Assembly: GCA_905235525.1 (NCBI GenBank)
Contig: CAJOLW010000016.1
Location: 1 to 39,151 of the forward strand
DNA length: 39,151 nucleotides
Reading direction: 5' to 3'
DNA from: an uncultured Bacteroidaceae bacterium
Lineage (GTDB): Bacteria > Bacteroidota > Bacteroidia > Bacteroidales > Bacteroidaceae
This document shows, piece after piece, positions 15,878 to 23,608 of this stretch. How positions within the stretch are numbered: position 1 is the first letter of the stretch; each line of letters starts with the position of its first letter. The notes under the pieces are model-generated. The model made no database searches. It saw only the letters and a program-made list of their open reading frames with translations, and had not been told where the DNA came from. Position numbers and translations under genes: made by a program.

Positions 15878-15948
15878 TGTCGTGTTTGTTTTTAATTTAT
15901 ATTTCTGTGAATTTGTTTATTATATAGTTATTTCTCCTAATTTTGCTG

Positions 15949-16017
15949 CAAAGTTACGATGTTTTATCTATATGGGTAATCCCTTTTTGGGGGTATTTTG
16001 CTACCATATAAAGGGTA
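15949..16017 (-). promoter_or_regulatory. Promoter and double operator (site C) of susD
   Basis: On the minus strand: distal TACCCTTTATATGGTA (16017-16002), proximal TACCCCCAAAAAGGGA (15995-15980), 23 nt, then TAACTTTG (15956-15949). The sites are 22 bp apart. The arrangement copies sites A, D and E exactly. It means susD can be transcribed separately from susC. Confidence 0.75.
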
Positions 16018-16035
16018 TATAGATACTTAACGTTC

Positions 16036-19000
16036 TTAAAGAGAGAATGTTACACCAAATGTAAATGTGCGTGCAGAAGGGTAGGCTCCGCTATCTGTCC
16101 CACTGCTCACCTCAGGGTCATATCCTTTGTAGGGCGTAAGGGTGAAGAGGTTGGTGGCTGTGGCATAAATGCGGATGCCCACGGGAAATGTCTTGGGCAG
16201 ACGAGGTCGGTAACCAATAGTGAGATTGCGCAGTTTCAGATAAGAAGCACTCTGTACGTAACGGCTATCGATGTAGGAGAAGGGTCTGGTGTTGCTGGCA
16301 AGAGGGAGTGAGTTGCCGCCTTGCTCTGGAGTCCATGAGTTATTTACGGTGGAAAGCACGTTGTAGGAGTCGCCAGTCAGTTCCAGTCGTCGTCCCAAAG
16401 CGTTGTATAACTTCGCTCCATAACTGCCAGCGAAGGTGAGCGATGCGTCGAACTCGCGATACTGCAATTGAGTGGAGAAACCATAGGTGAGTTTGGGCTG
16501 TATGCTACCAAGGATTTGGCGGTCATTGCCATCAATTTTGTTGTCGTTGTTGGCATCTATGTATTTGATGTCACCTGCTTTAGGAGTGGCTCCGTTGATG
16601 GTGGGCAACTTGCTTACGTCCTCACCTTGCTGCACGATGCCGGCAAACTGTAAGCCGTAGAAGGAGCCGAGGGCTTCGCCCTTGCGAAGAATCTGCTGAC
16701 TGTCGAATCCTTGGATTACATTGTCAGTTGTGCCCATGTCGGTGATTTTGTTCTTATTGTGGGCGATGTTGGCTGAAGCCGTCCAGTTGAGGTGGCGACG
16801 CTTGAGCAGTGTACCGTTGACTGCAAACTCAATACCCTTGTTTTCCACGTTACCTACATTTTGGATCTGGCTGGTCACACCAGCGGCAAAGCCCATAGGG
16901 ACATCGAGCAACAAGTCGGATGTCTTTTTGTAGTAGAGGTCGAGTACGAAATTGAGTCTTCCGCCATAAAGTCCGAGGTCTGCTCCGAAGTTGTAACTGG
17001 CAGTGGTTTCCCACTTTAAGTCGTCGTTGACGGCGTTTTGTTTGCTGTAGGACGATGAACCAGCGTAAGAACCGGTGGAGTAGGAGGTGGTGAAAGCATA
17101 GTCACTGATTTCTTGATTGCCGACAACACCGCCAGTGAGTCTCACCTTTAGGTAATCCAGATTGCGTGCTCCTGCTAAAAAGGATTCCTTATCCACATTC
17201 CACGACAATCCGAGCGAGGGGAAGTAGCCCCAACGGTGATTCTTTGAGAATCTGCTGGAGTGGTCAGCACGGAAGGTGGCGGTGGCGTTGTAGCGGTCAA
17301 GCAGGGTGTAGTTCACACGAGCGATGATGCTGTTGAGGGTGGATTCCACGATGCCTGTCTGTGGCACGTAGATGTTGGCTCCGTCTCCCAGATTGTATTG
17401 TTTTAGAGTTTCGTTGGTGAAGTGGTTGGTGCGGATGGAACTGTAGGTTGAGGTAGTGTTCTGCTTAGTGTAACCAGCCAAGGCATCAACGTGATGATTG
17501 TCATTGATGTCTTTATTGTAAGTGAGGGTGTATTCTTGTTGCCAAGTGTCGGTCTGTCGGTTGCCTGTGCCTCCTATGCCTTGCGTGGCGAGACCGAGGG
17601 ATGTGTTGGCTCCCGAAAAGTAGTTTTGGGTGAGTTTCTCGCTATTGAGTCCCACAGCGGCTTTGAGGGTGAAGTCGTTCAGTTTGTAGGTGGCCCATAA
17701 GTTGCTGAGCAGATAGTTGTTCACGTTCTCTGCCACACTCTCTTTTAAGTCATAGACAGCGTTGACTGCATGTTCTCCGATGGCAAAGTAAGCATATTCG
17801 TAAGGATTGGTGAAATTGTATGAACCATCTGTTTTATAAACGGGCACGACAGGAGGCGTGAGCAGGGCATAGACAAAACTGTTGGTGATGCCTGCTGAGA
17901 AGGGTGAGGAGTTGAATACCTGTTCCTCGGTGGTGGTGAGTCCAGTCTGCTTAGAGCGTCCGTAGGTGGTGTTGACACCAAATTTGATGTTCTTTTGCAA
18001 CTCCCATTCTGTGTTGATGTGGAAGTTATAGCGTTGGAAGCCTGAGTTGAGGACGATACCGTCTTGGTCGGTGTAGTTGGCTGAGAAGGCGTATCGGCTT
18101 TTCTCTGTGCCACCGTTGATGGAGAGTTCGTGTTGCTGCTGAAGGGCGGTGCGGAGCACTTCGTCCTGCCAGTCAGTGCCTTTACCTAATGTGGCTATCT
18201 CGTCGTTGGTGTAGCCTCCCTTGTTCCCGAAGTATGTTTTCTGTAGTTGTGCCCATTCAGAGGCATTCATCAAATCGAGTTTTTTGGTCACATTGCTGAA
18301 TCCCAAGTTGTAGCCATAACTGATGTTGGCTTTCTTCTCACCTAACTTCCCTTTCTTAGTGGTGATGAGGATGACACCATTGGCGCCACGCGAGCCATAG
18401 ATGGCAGTGGCGGAAACGTCTTTCAGCACTTCAATGCTCTCGATGTCACTGGGGTTGATTGTGGCTAAAGGGTTGAGGCTGCTTTCTATGGCTCCAAGCC
18501 CGGTGCCACTACCATTGGCGTCCTTGAAGTAGATGAAGCCATCGACCACATAAAGTGGTTCGTTGCTGGCATTGACCGAGTTTCCGCCGCGGATGCGAAT
18601 ATTGCTGTCTGCTCCAGGCTGTCCGCTGGAGGCAGTGACGTTGAGGCCTGCCACTTGACCGCTCAGGGCACCGTCGAGTGTGGCAGCGGTGCTGTTCTCA
18701 AATACCTCGGCTTTCACCGTGGCCACCGAACCTGTCAACTGCGTGCGGCTCTGTGTACCATAGCCCACCACGACCACGTCGTCGAGGTAACTGCGTTTCT
18801 CGGTGAGTTTCACGTTGATGTCTTCCTCGTCGTCATAAACATTGACTGTCTGCGATTTGTAACCTGTGAAACTGATGTTCAACTTGACTGGCAGCGACTT
18901 CACGTCAATGGAGAAGTGGCCGTCAATGTCGGTGGTCACACCTTTTCCGTCACCATATTTTACAGTGGCTCCGATGATGCTCTCTCCTGATGCGGCATCT

Positions 19001-19089
19001 GTGATGGTGCCTTGCACTGTTTGCGCCCAAGCCGCAAAAGTGGAAGCGACGGTTAGTGCCGCCGCTAAAAACAATCTTTCCTTAATCAT
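16036..19089 (-). CDS. SusC/RagA-family TonB-linked outer-membrane transporter
   Basis: A 1017-residue SusC-like transporter. A signal peptide ending FAAWAQ is followed by the carboxypeptidase-regulatory-like domain (VQGTITDAASGESIIGATVK to about residue 95), the TonB box region DDVVVVGYGTQSR (about 100-112), a plug with IRGGNSVNASNEPLYVVDGF and SIEVLKDVSATAIYGSRGANGV, and a large barrel ending ARTFTFGVTFSL. It imports a ligand captured by SusD using TonB energy. It begins 85 nt after the periplasmic binding-protein gene, with which it probably shares a promoter, and susD follows under its own promoter. No carbohydrate-active enzyme is nearby, so a polysaccharide substrate is unlikely. Confidence 0.95.
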   Translation of the reverse strand: MIKERLFLAAALTVASTFAAWAQTVQGTITDAASGESIIGATVKYGDGKGVTTDIDGHFSIDVKSLPVKLNISFTGYKSQTVNVYDDEEDINVKLTEKRSYLDDVVVVGYGTQSRTQLTGSVATVKAEVFENSTAATLDGALSGQVAGLNVTASSGQPGADSNIRIRGGNSVNASNEPLYVVDGFIYFKDANGSGTGLGAIESSLNPLATINPSDIESIEVLKDVSATAIYGSRGANGVILITTKKGKLGEKKANISYGYNLGFSNVTKKLDLMNASEWAQLQKTYFGNKGGYTNDEIATLGKGTDWQDEVLRTALQQQHELSINGGTEKSRYAFSANYTDQDGIVLNSGFQRYNFHINTEWELQKNIKFGVNTTYGRSKQTGLTTTEEQVFNSSPFSAGITNSFVYALLTPPVVPVYKTDGSYNFTNPYEYAYFAIGEHAVNAVYDLKESVAENVNNYLLSNLWATYKLNDFTLKAAVGLNSEKLTQNYFSGANTSLGLATQGIGGTGNRQTDTWQQEYTLTYNKDINDNHHVDALAGYTKQNTTSTYSSIRTNHFTNETLKQYNLGDGANIYVPQTGIVESTLNSIIARVNYTLLDRYNATATFRADHSSRFSKNHRWGYFPSLGLSWNVDKESFLAGARNLDYLKVRLTGGVVGNQEISDYAFTTSYSTGSYAGSSSYSKQNAVNDDLKWETTASYNFGADLGLYGGRLNFVLDLYYKKTSDLLLDVPMGFAAGVTSQIQNVGNVENKGIEFAVNGTLLKRRHLNWTASANIAHNKNKITDMGTTDNVIQGFDSQQILRKGEALGSFYGLQFAGIVQQGEDVSKLPTINGATPKAGDIKYIDANNDNKIDGNDRQILGSIQPKLTYGFSTQLQYREFDASLTFAGSYGAKLYNALGRRLELTGDSYNVLSTVNNSWTPEQGGNSLPLASNTRPFSYIDSRYVQSASYLKLRNLTIGYRPRLPKTFPVGIRIYATATNLFTLTPYKGYDPEVSSGTDSGAYPSARTFTFGVTFSL

Positions 19090-19174
19090 GTTGTATGAAG
19101 TTTTTTGTATCTGATTTTAACCTTTAAATTGAACTTTTTACCTTTAATTTGATTCTTTAATTCTTTCAAGTTCT

Positions 19175-20080
19175 TTAATTGTTCTGTGCCAAGAGTCTCA
19201 ACTGGCTCTCCACCTCCTTGTTGGTCAGATGGAGGAACCCTGCAGCGTGGTTGTACTGTTGTCCGTCGCGGATAATCCACTGGAGGAACTGGTCGATGTC
19301 TGCATCGAAACTGTTGTAGGTGAAACCGATGTCTTCCACGGGAATGAGGTCGATGTCTTCGTTTTCAATCAGTTCAAGCGTCTCATCGAGGTTGCCGGAA
19401 CGCAGTGCCTCACGTTGGCTTGCCTTCACATTAAGGGGCAGGAGAGCGAGGTCGCTGCGGAGTGTGCGTGAAGAGAGGTCGTAGAGGTTGCTCAGTGCAT
19501 TGAAAGTGACCGAGGCCTTGTCTTCCTCTATGGCTGAGAGCAGGTAGAGGTCATCACCGGCAATGCGGTTGCCACGCAGGTCATCGATGGTGCGTCCGAA
19601 GTGAGAGGCGAAGATGCCTGACAGGGATGCCTTGCTACTACCCGAATACACCGTTAACTTGTCTTTCAGTTTGTTGCGCTTACCCTCCACTTCTTCCTCA
19701 TACTCCTCGTCAAGGTCTTCTGCTGTAAAAAAGAGGTTCTTGATGTCTTTACTTTTCCATTCTTTCTTTTGGATGTCATCCAGCAGAGGATTGCTTGTCG
19801 ATGTGACAGGCAGCAGAGCATAGCGACCCACGTAGGTCACGTTTACGCCCTCCTGATGGCTGTTTACCAATGTGAGGTCGGCATCCACATTCTTGCCACT
19901 TACCAAAGTAATCTGCACATTAGGATTCACAGCCTTATAACCCTCTATCCATTTTTCCACCAGGGTTTTGTTGGTCTTATTCACTTTCACTGTAATCACA
20001 CCATCGTTCTGTGCTGTTGCTGCACCTGCCGTTAATGCCACGGCTACTGCTATTGTTGTAAAAAAAGTCTTAATGTTCAT
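19175..20080 (-). CDS. Periplasmic solute-binding protein (PstS/ModA-like fold) paired with SusC
   Basis: A 301-residue secreted protein: signal peptide MNIKTFFTTIAVAVALTAGAATAQ, then a type II periplasmic-binding-protein layout. ITVKVNKTNKTLVEKWIEGY and NPNVQITLVSGKNVDADLTLVN form the first beta-alpha units, YALLPVTSTSNPLLDDI follows, and KLTVYSGSSKASLSGIFASHFGR is a Ser-rich phosphate/sulfate-type loop. There is no lipobox, so it is free in the periplasm. No ABC permease or ATPase gene is adjacent; instead it heads a unit with SusC and is driven by the triple operator at 20136-20225. It may receive the ligand delivered by SusCD or sense it. An oxyanion-like ligand is only an inference from the fold. 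Confidence 0.75.
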   Translation of the reverse strand: MNIKTFFTTIAVAVALTAGAATAQNDGVITVKVNKTNKTLVEKWIEGYKAVNPNVQITLVSGKNVDADLTLVNSHQEGVNVTYVGRYALLPVTSTSNPLLDDIQKKEWKSKDIKNLFFTAEDLDEEYEEEVEGKRNKLKDKLTVYSGSSKASLSGIFASHFGRTIDDLRGNRIAGDDLYLLSAIEEDKASVTFNALSNLYDLSSRTLRSDLALLPLNVKASQREALRSGNLDETLELIENEDIDLIPVEDIGFTYNSFDADIDQFLQWIIRDGQQYNHAAGFLHLTNKEVESQLRLLAQNN

Positions 20081-20135
20081 ATCTTTTATATTTAATATAT
20101 GTTTATAGTTTTGAGTTAATTCTCTAAATCCGCTG

Positions 20136-20225
20136 CAAAGGTACGGACTTTCTGTCGTCCTTGAAATCCCTTTGATGGGGTAGTCGAATACCTTAAATAT
20201 GGTATGCTTGGCCTTAAATATGGTA
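20136..20225 (-). promoter_or_regulatory. Promoter and triple operator (site D) of the binding protein-susC unit
   Basis: On the minus strand: third copy TACCATATTTAAGGCC (20225-20210), distal TACCATATTTAAGGTA (20204-20189), proximal TACCCCATCAAAGGGA (20182-20167), 23 nt, then TACCTTTG (20143-20136). The third copy arose by a 21-bp tandem duplication (20191-20211 and 20212-20232). The region is also upstream of the divergent response-regulator gene. Confidence 0.75.
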
Positions 20226-20291
20226 TGCTTGGAAAGAACTTCTATTTACAGTTATATACATAGATAAATTTTCTAAACAAAATGCTTTTTA

Positions 20292-20322
20292 TTGGTAAAA
20301 AGTGATAGTGTCTGTACCTTTG
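20292..20322 (+). promoter_or_regulatory. Promoter of the response-regulator gene
   Basis: TTG at 20292-20294, a 20-nt spacer and TACCTTTG at 20315-20322 form a standard Bacteroidota promoter with a proper -33 element, unlike the five operator promoters. It therefore should fire without the activator. The start codon is 57 nt downstream of the -7 box. Confidence 0.72.
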
Positions 20323-20378
20323 CACCGGGTTTGGAAATAAGGTTTCCTTCTAAACTCAAAACTTTACAATAAAGAACT

Positions 20379-21041
20379 ATGGACAAGAAACGTATCATCA
20401 TCGCAGATAATCAGGATATCACACGACTGGGACTGAAGACCTTGATACGTGTGGCATTGAAAGACGTAGAGGGATTGGAAGTGAAGGAACTTGGTCATAG
20501 AGCGGAGTTGATTGCCGAACTGAAGGAGGATCCTGACTCTGTGGTCATTATCGACTACACACTTTTCGATCTCGGTAGTCCCGACGAGTTGCTCAATCTA
20601 AGTGAACGGTTCCCCTTTGTGTCGTGGGTGCTCTTCTCTGCTGATTTAACCGAGCAACTGATGCGTCGGCTCAGTGTAGAACTCCAATTTAGCATGATTC
20701 TGAAGGACGATTCAGCGCAGGAAATCATTACGGCGCTGAAGTGTGCCGTTACGGGAGTCCGTTTCCTCTGTCATCAAGTGACCAATTTGCTGCTCACCCC
20801 TGCGCCCCAGCAGGGGGTGGCGGAGCGCGACCAGTTGACCTCTGCCGAGAAGGAAGTGTTGCGGCTTATTGCCCTGGGCAAGTCGGTGAAGGAGATTGCT
20901 GCCGAGCGAAGTTCGAGCATCCACACCATCACGACTCACAAGAAGAACATTTTCCGCAAGATCAATGTGAACACCATCTATGAGGCCACGAAGTATGCTC
21001 TGAGGGCTGGACTGGTGGAGATGGTGGAATACTATATTTAG
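20379..21041 (+). CDS. NarL/FixJ-family response regulator, proposed activator of the sulfur regulon
   Basis: A 220-residue two-domain transcription factor. The receiver (1-125) keeps D10 of the acidic pocket, the phospho-acceptor D59 in VVIIDYTLFDL, S87 and K109 (ILKDDS). The linker PAPQQGVAERD leads to a LuxR-type helix-turn-helix (about 153-213: LTSAEKEVLRLIALGKSVKE, then HTITTHKKNIFRKINV). No sensor kinase gene is in the window. Its gene is divergent from the binding protein-susC unit and 24 nt before the MetY-like gene, probably co-transcribed with it. TACC-N8-GGTA sites at five nearby promoters match the 7-2-7 inverted heptamers of NarL-family proteins, so it is the natural candidate to bind them. 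The family is firm; the regulon is inferred. Confidence 0.92.
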   Translation: MDKKRIIIADNQDITRLGLKTLIRVALKDVEGLEVKELGHRAELIAELKEDPDSVVIIDYTLFDLGSPDELLNLSERFPFVSWVLFSADLTEQLMRRLSVELQFSMILKDDSAQEIITALKCAVTGVRFLCHQVTNLLLTPAPQQGVAERDQLTSAEKEVLRLIALGKSVKEIAAERSSSIHTITTHKKNIFRKINVNTIYEATKYALRAGLVEMVEYYI

Positions 21042-21065
21042 ATGTAAAATGTGAATTGACAGTAG

Positions 21066-22238
21066 ATGAAAAAGTCAACGATAGCCATTCAAACAAGATA
21101 CCCTCTTCCCGATGCCTATGGAGCAGTGGGCATGCCGGTGTATCATACTGCAGCATACGAGTTTGCCACCGCCAAGGAGATGGCTGACGCTTTCTGCGGT
21201 CGGTCGGCGGCACCCAGTTATTCGAGGGTGACAAACCCTACCGTAACCCATTTTGAGGATCGTGTAAAGGCACTGACCGGTGCAGCCGACGTATTTGCCT
21301 TCTGCTCGGGCATGGCTGCTATCACCAACGCACTGCTGGCAGTGGTGGAACACGGGCAGAACATCGTCACTTCGCGCCATCTGTTCGGCAACACGGTGGG
21401 ACTCATCAACCGCACGTTGGCACGGCTTGGGGTGGAAGGGCGTTTTATCGATTTACTTGATCTTGATGCTGTCCGTCAGGCTGTGGATGACCACACGGCT
21501 TGCATCTTCCTCGAAATCATCACCAATCCCCAGATGGAAGTGGCTGACCTCGGAGCATTGGCTGAGATAGCCCACGGACATGGCATTCCTCTCATAGCCG
21601 ACACGACCATCATTCCTTTTACCCAATTCAGCGCCAAGGATTTAGGAGTGGATATAGAGGTGGTGAGCAGCACGAAGTACATCTCAGGTGGTGCCACTTC
21701 GCTGGGAGGACTGCTGATGGAATATGGTACCTTCCCGCAGGTGGCACAGCGCATCCGTGCCGAACTGCTCTACAACCTGGGCAGTTACATGGCGCCTCAT
21801 GCTGCCTACATGCAGACCTTGGGGCTGGAGACTCTTGATGCCCGCTATCGGGTGCAGGCACAGAACGCATTGAATTTGGCACAGCGTCTTGCCGAGGTGC
21901 CCCAGATTGTGCAGACCAATTACGTTGGTCTGAAAACCAACCCATTCTACACCTTGGCACAGAAACAGTTTGGCCCTACGGCTGGTGCCATGCTCACCAT
22001 TGACCTCAGCGACAAACAGGCGTGTTTTCACTTCATCGACCACCTCAAGTTGGTGAGGCGTGTGACGAACCTGTTCGACAACAAAACCCTTGCCATCCAT
22101 CCCTACAGCACGATATTTGGCCCTTTCAGCCGTTCTCAGAAACTGGCGATGGATGTGCTCGACACGACCATCCGACTCTCGGTGGGACTGGAGGATGTGG
22201 ACGACATCTACGAGGACATTGTGCAGGCTCTACCATGA
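21066..22238 (+). CDS. Cys/Met-metabolism PLP enzyme, MetY-like sulfhydrylase or gamma-lyase
   Basis: A 390-residue PLP-dependent enzyme of the Cys/Met metabolism family (cystathionine gamma-synthase, O-acetylhomoserine sulfhydrylase, methionine gamma-lyase). Visible marks: SYSRVTNPTV (51-60), CSGMAAI phosphate-binding segment (80-86), FLEIITNPQMEVADL (148-162), DTTIIPF (179-185; the PLP-contacting Asp), and SSTKYISGG with Schiff-base K204. Within the family it cannot be fixed from sequence alone; beside cysteine synthase and a sulfur-carrier system, O-acetylhomoserine sulfhydrylase is the best guess, making homocysteine from sulfide or a protein thiocarboxylate. The last codons and stop overlap a regulatory site that serves the next gene. 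Confidence 0.85.
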   Translation: MKKSTIAIQTRYPLPDAYGAVGMPVYHTAAYEFATAKEMADAFCGRSAAPSYSRVTNPTVTHFEDRVKALTGAADVFAFCSGMAAITNALLAVVEHGQNIVTSRHLFGNTVGLINRTLARLGVEGRFIDLLDLDAVRQAVDDHTACIFLEIITNPQMEVADLGALAEIAHGHGIPLIADTTIIPFTQFSAKDLGVDIEVVSSTKYISGGATSLGGLLMEYGTFPQVAQRIRAELLYNLGSYMAPHAAYMQTLGLETLDARYRVQAQNALNLAQRLAEVPQIVQTNYVGLKTNPFYTLAQKQFGPTAGAMLTIDLSDKQACFHFIDHLKLVRRVTNLFDNKTLAIHPYSTIFGPFSRSQKLAMDVLDTTIRLSVGLEDVDDIYEDIVQALP

Positions 22239-22299
22239 AAGTGGTAGCAGAATACCACAGGGAGGGGATTGTGTAGCAGGCTGGAAACCACGACCTTTG
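22231..22299 (+). promoter_or_regulatory. Promoter and double operator (site E) of cysK, overlapping the end of the upstream gene
   Basis: Plus strand: distal TACCATGAAAGTGGTA (22231-22246), proximal TACCACAGGGAGGGGA (22253-22268), 23 nt, then GACCTTTG (22292-22299). The 22-bp pitch and 23-nt gap are identical to those of the minus-strand sites. The distal site includes the stop codon of the MetY-like gene. The -7 box departs from TAnnTTTG in one base. Confidence 0.7.
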
Positions 22300-22303
22300 T
22301 AGC

Positions 22304-22357
22304 GAAAATGAAACGAAAACGTGGACGTGAACGAAAACGAAGACGTGAACGAAAACG
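22304..22357. repeat. 18-bp tandem repeat in the cysK leader
   Basis: GACGTGAACGAAAACG occurs at 22324-22339 and again at 22342-22357, an 18-bp period, with a weaker third copy before it (ending 22321). The purine-rich repeat lies in the predicted 5' untranslated region of cysK. Confidence 0.7.
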
Positions 22358-22382
22358 TAAATGACAAAAAACTTTTATCACT

Positions 22383-23318
22383 ATGGCAAGAAGAATCGCA
22401 AACAGTCTGGTGGAACTGATTGGAAAGACACCATTGCTGGAACTCTCGAAGACTGAAAAGAACGAAGGTCTTCGGGCGCGTGTGCTGGCTAAATTGGAGT
22501 ATCTGAACCCTGGGCGCAGCGTGAAAGACCGTGTGGCTCTGGCTCTGATTGAGAAGGCGGAGCGAGAGGGAGTCCTCTCCAAAAACACCGTCATCATTGA
22601 ACCTACGAGTGGCAACACGGGTGTGGGACTGGCTCTGGTGGCTGCCCAGCGTGGCTACAAACTCATCCTCACCATGCCCGACAGCATGAGCGTTGAGCGC
22701 CGTATTCTCCTGCGGAGCCTGGGCGCAAAACTGGTGCTGACGCCTGCTCATGAAGGTATGCCGGGTGCCATCCGCAAGGCGCAGGAACTGGCTGCCGAGA
22801 CGAATGCCTTCATCCCACAGCAGTTCGACAACGAGGCAAATCCGCAGATTCACCGCACCACGACGGCTCAGGAGATTTGGGCTGACACGGACGGGAAGGT
22901 GGACATCTTTGTGGCTGGTGTGGGCACCGGCGGCACCGTGACGGGTGTGGGCGAAGTGCTGAAGAAACTCAATCCGAAGGTGAAAGTGGTGGCTGTGGAG
23001 CCGTATGACTCTCCTGTCCTCTCGGGTGGGAAGCCCGGACCGCACAAGTTGCAGGGCATTGGAGCGGGCTTTGCTCCCAAGGTGCTGAACACGTCCATCT
23101 ACGATGAGATTTTCCGTGTGAAGAACCAGGATGCCTTTGTGGCAAGTCGCCAGTTGGCCAAGACCGAGGGCGTGCTGGTAGGCATCAGCAGTGGAGCGGC
23201 TGCCCATGCTGCCCTCCAGATAGCCAAACGCCCGGAGAATGCCGGCAAGACCATCGTGGTGCTCCTGCCCGACACGGGAGAACGGTATCTCAGCACGGCT
23301 CTCTTTACAGAAGAGTAA
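22383..23318 (+). CDS. cysK: Cysteine synthase (O-acetylserine sulfhydrylase)
   Basis: A 311-residue fold-type II PLP enzyme that makes cysteine from O-acetylserine and a sulfur donor in the cytoplasm. Motifs: NPGRSVKDR with PLP-binding K48, [11 protein letters not shown] (about 74-84; substrate loop), [14 protein letters not shown] (phosphate-binding loop, about 178-191), and GISSGAA near 266. The length is typical of CysK/CysM. No serine acetyltransferase gene is in the window. In actinobacteria, CysM-type enzymes take sulfur from the thiocarboxylate of the carrier CysO; the ThiS-like carrier directly downstream makes that route possible here. It has its own activator-type promoter and starts the operon that runs to the encapsulin cargo. 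Confidence 0.95.
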   Translation: MARRIANSLVELIGKTPLLELSKTEKNEGLRARVLAKLEYLNPGRSVKDRVALALIEKAEREGVLSKNTVIIEPTSGNTGVGLALVAAQRGYKLILTMPDSMSVERRILLRSLGAKLVLTPAHEGMPGAIRKAQELAAETNAFIPQQFDNEANPQIHRTTTAQEIWADTDGKVDIFVAGVGTGGTVTGVGEVLKKLNPKVKVVAVEPYDSPVLSGGKPGPHKLQGIGAGFAPKVLNTSIYDEIFRVKNQDAFVASRQLAKTEGVLVGISSGAAAHAALQIAKRPENAGKTIVVLLPDTGERYLSTALFTEE

Positions 23319-23392
23319 TCAAACGATATAATTCATTCATTCATAAATAAATGCCCTCGCACTGTGTGGGGGCAGATAAAAAACTTCATCAA

Positions 23393-23608
23393 ATGGCAAA
23401 GATTATTGTAAATGGAGAGGATCAGGAGATTCAACTCCCTGTCACTGTGGCAGATTTGATTAAGATTAACAAGGTATTGCAACCCGACATGGTGAGTGTG
23501 CAGGTGAACGAAGAGTTCGTTGACCGTGAGGATTTTGGCACGACTCAACTCAATGAGGGTGACGAGGTGGATTTCCTCTATTTCATGGGAGGTGGTGCTT
23601 ATGTTTGA
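23393..23608 (+). CDS. ThiS/MoaD-like sulfur carrier with a GGGAYV tail
   Basis: A 71-residue beta-grasp sulfur carrier (KIIVNGEDQEI, VTVADLIKINKV, NEEFVDREDF, LNEGDEVDFLYFMGGG). Such proteins are adenylated and sulfurylated on a C-terminal GG to become thiocarboxylates. Here the glycines are followed by Ala-Tyr-Val, so the tail must be cut before activation. Carriers with masked tails and a partner JAMM protease are known (QbsE/QbsD in Pseudomonas, HcyS/HcyD in Wolinella), and a JAMM gene lies four genes downstream. The start at 23393 gives the normal family length; the longer frame adds 14 residues. A GC-rich hairpin (23352-23374) lies just upstream. The ATG of the E1 gene overlaps its end by 8 nt. 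Confidence 0.88.
   Translation: MAKIIVNGEDQEIQLPVTVADLIKINKVLQPDMVSVQVNEEFVDREDFGTTQLNEGDEVDFLYFMGGGAYV

Noticed and set aside
20800-20833. GC-rich inverted repeat CCCCTGC/GCAGGGG in the response-regulator linker as another in-frame element
   Set aside because: Only a 7-bp pair with no match to the 30-bp core in the other two genes; a Pro-rich linker is normal in this family. Left as a weak possibility.
22230-23207. A 325-codon minus-strand frame opposite cysK
   Set aside because: His/Gln/Ser-rich shadow of cysK; it also covers the regulatory site E.
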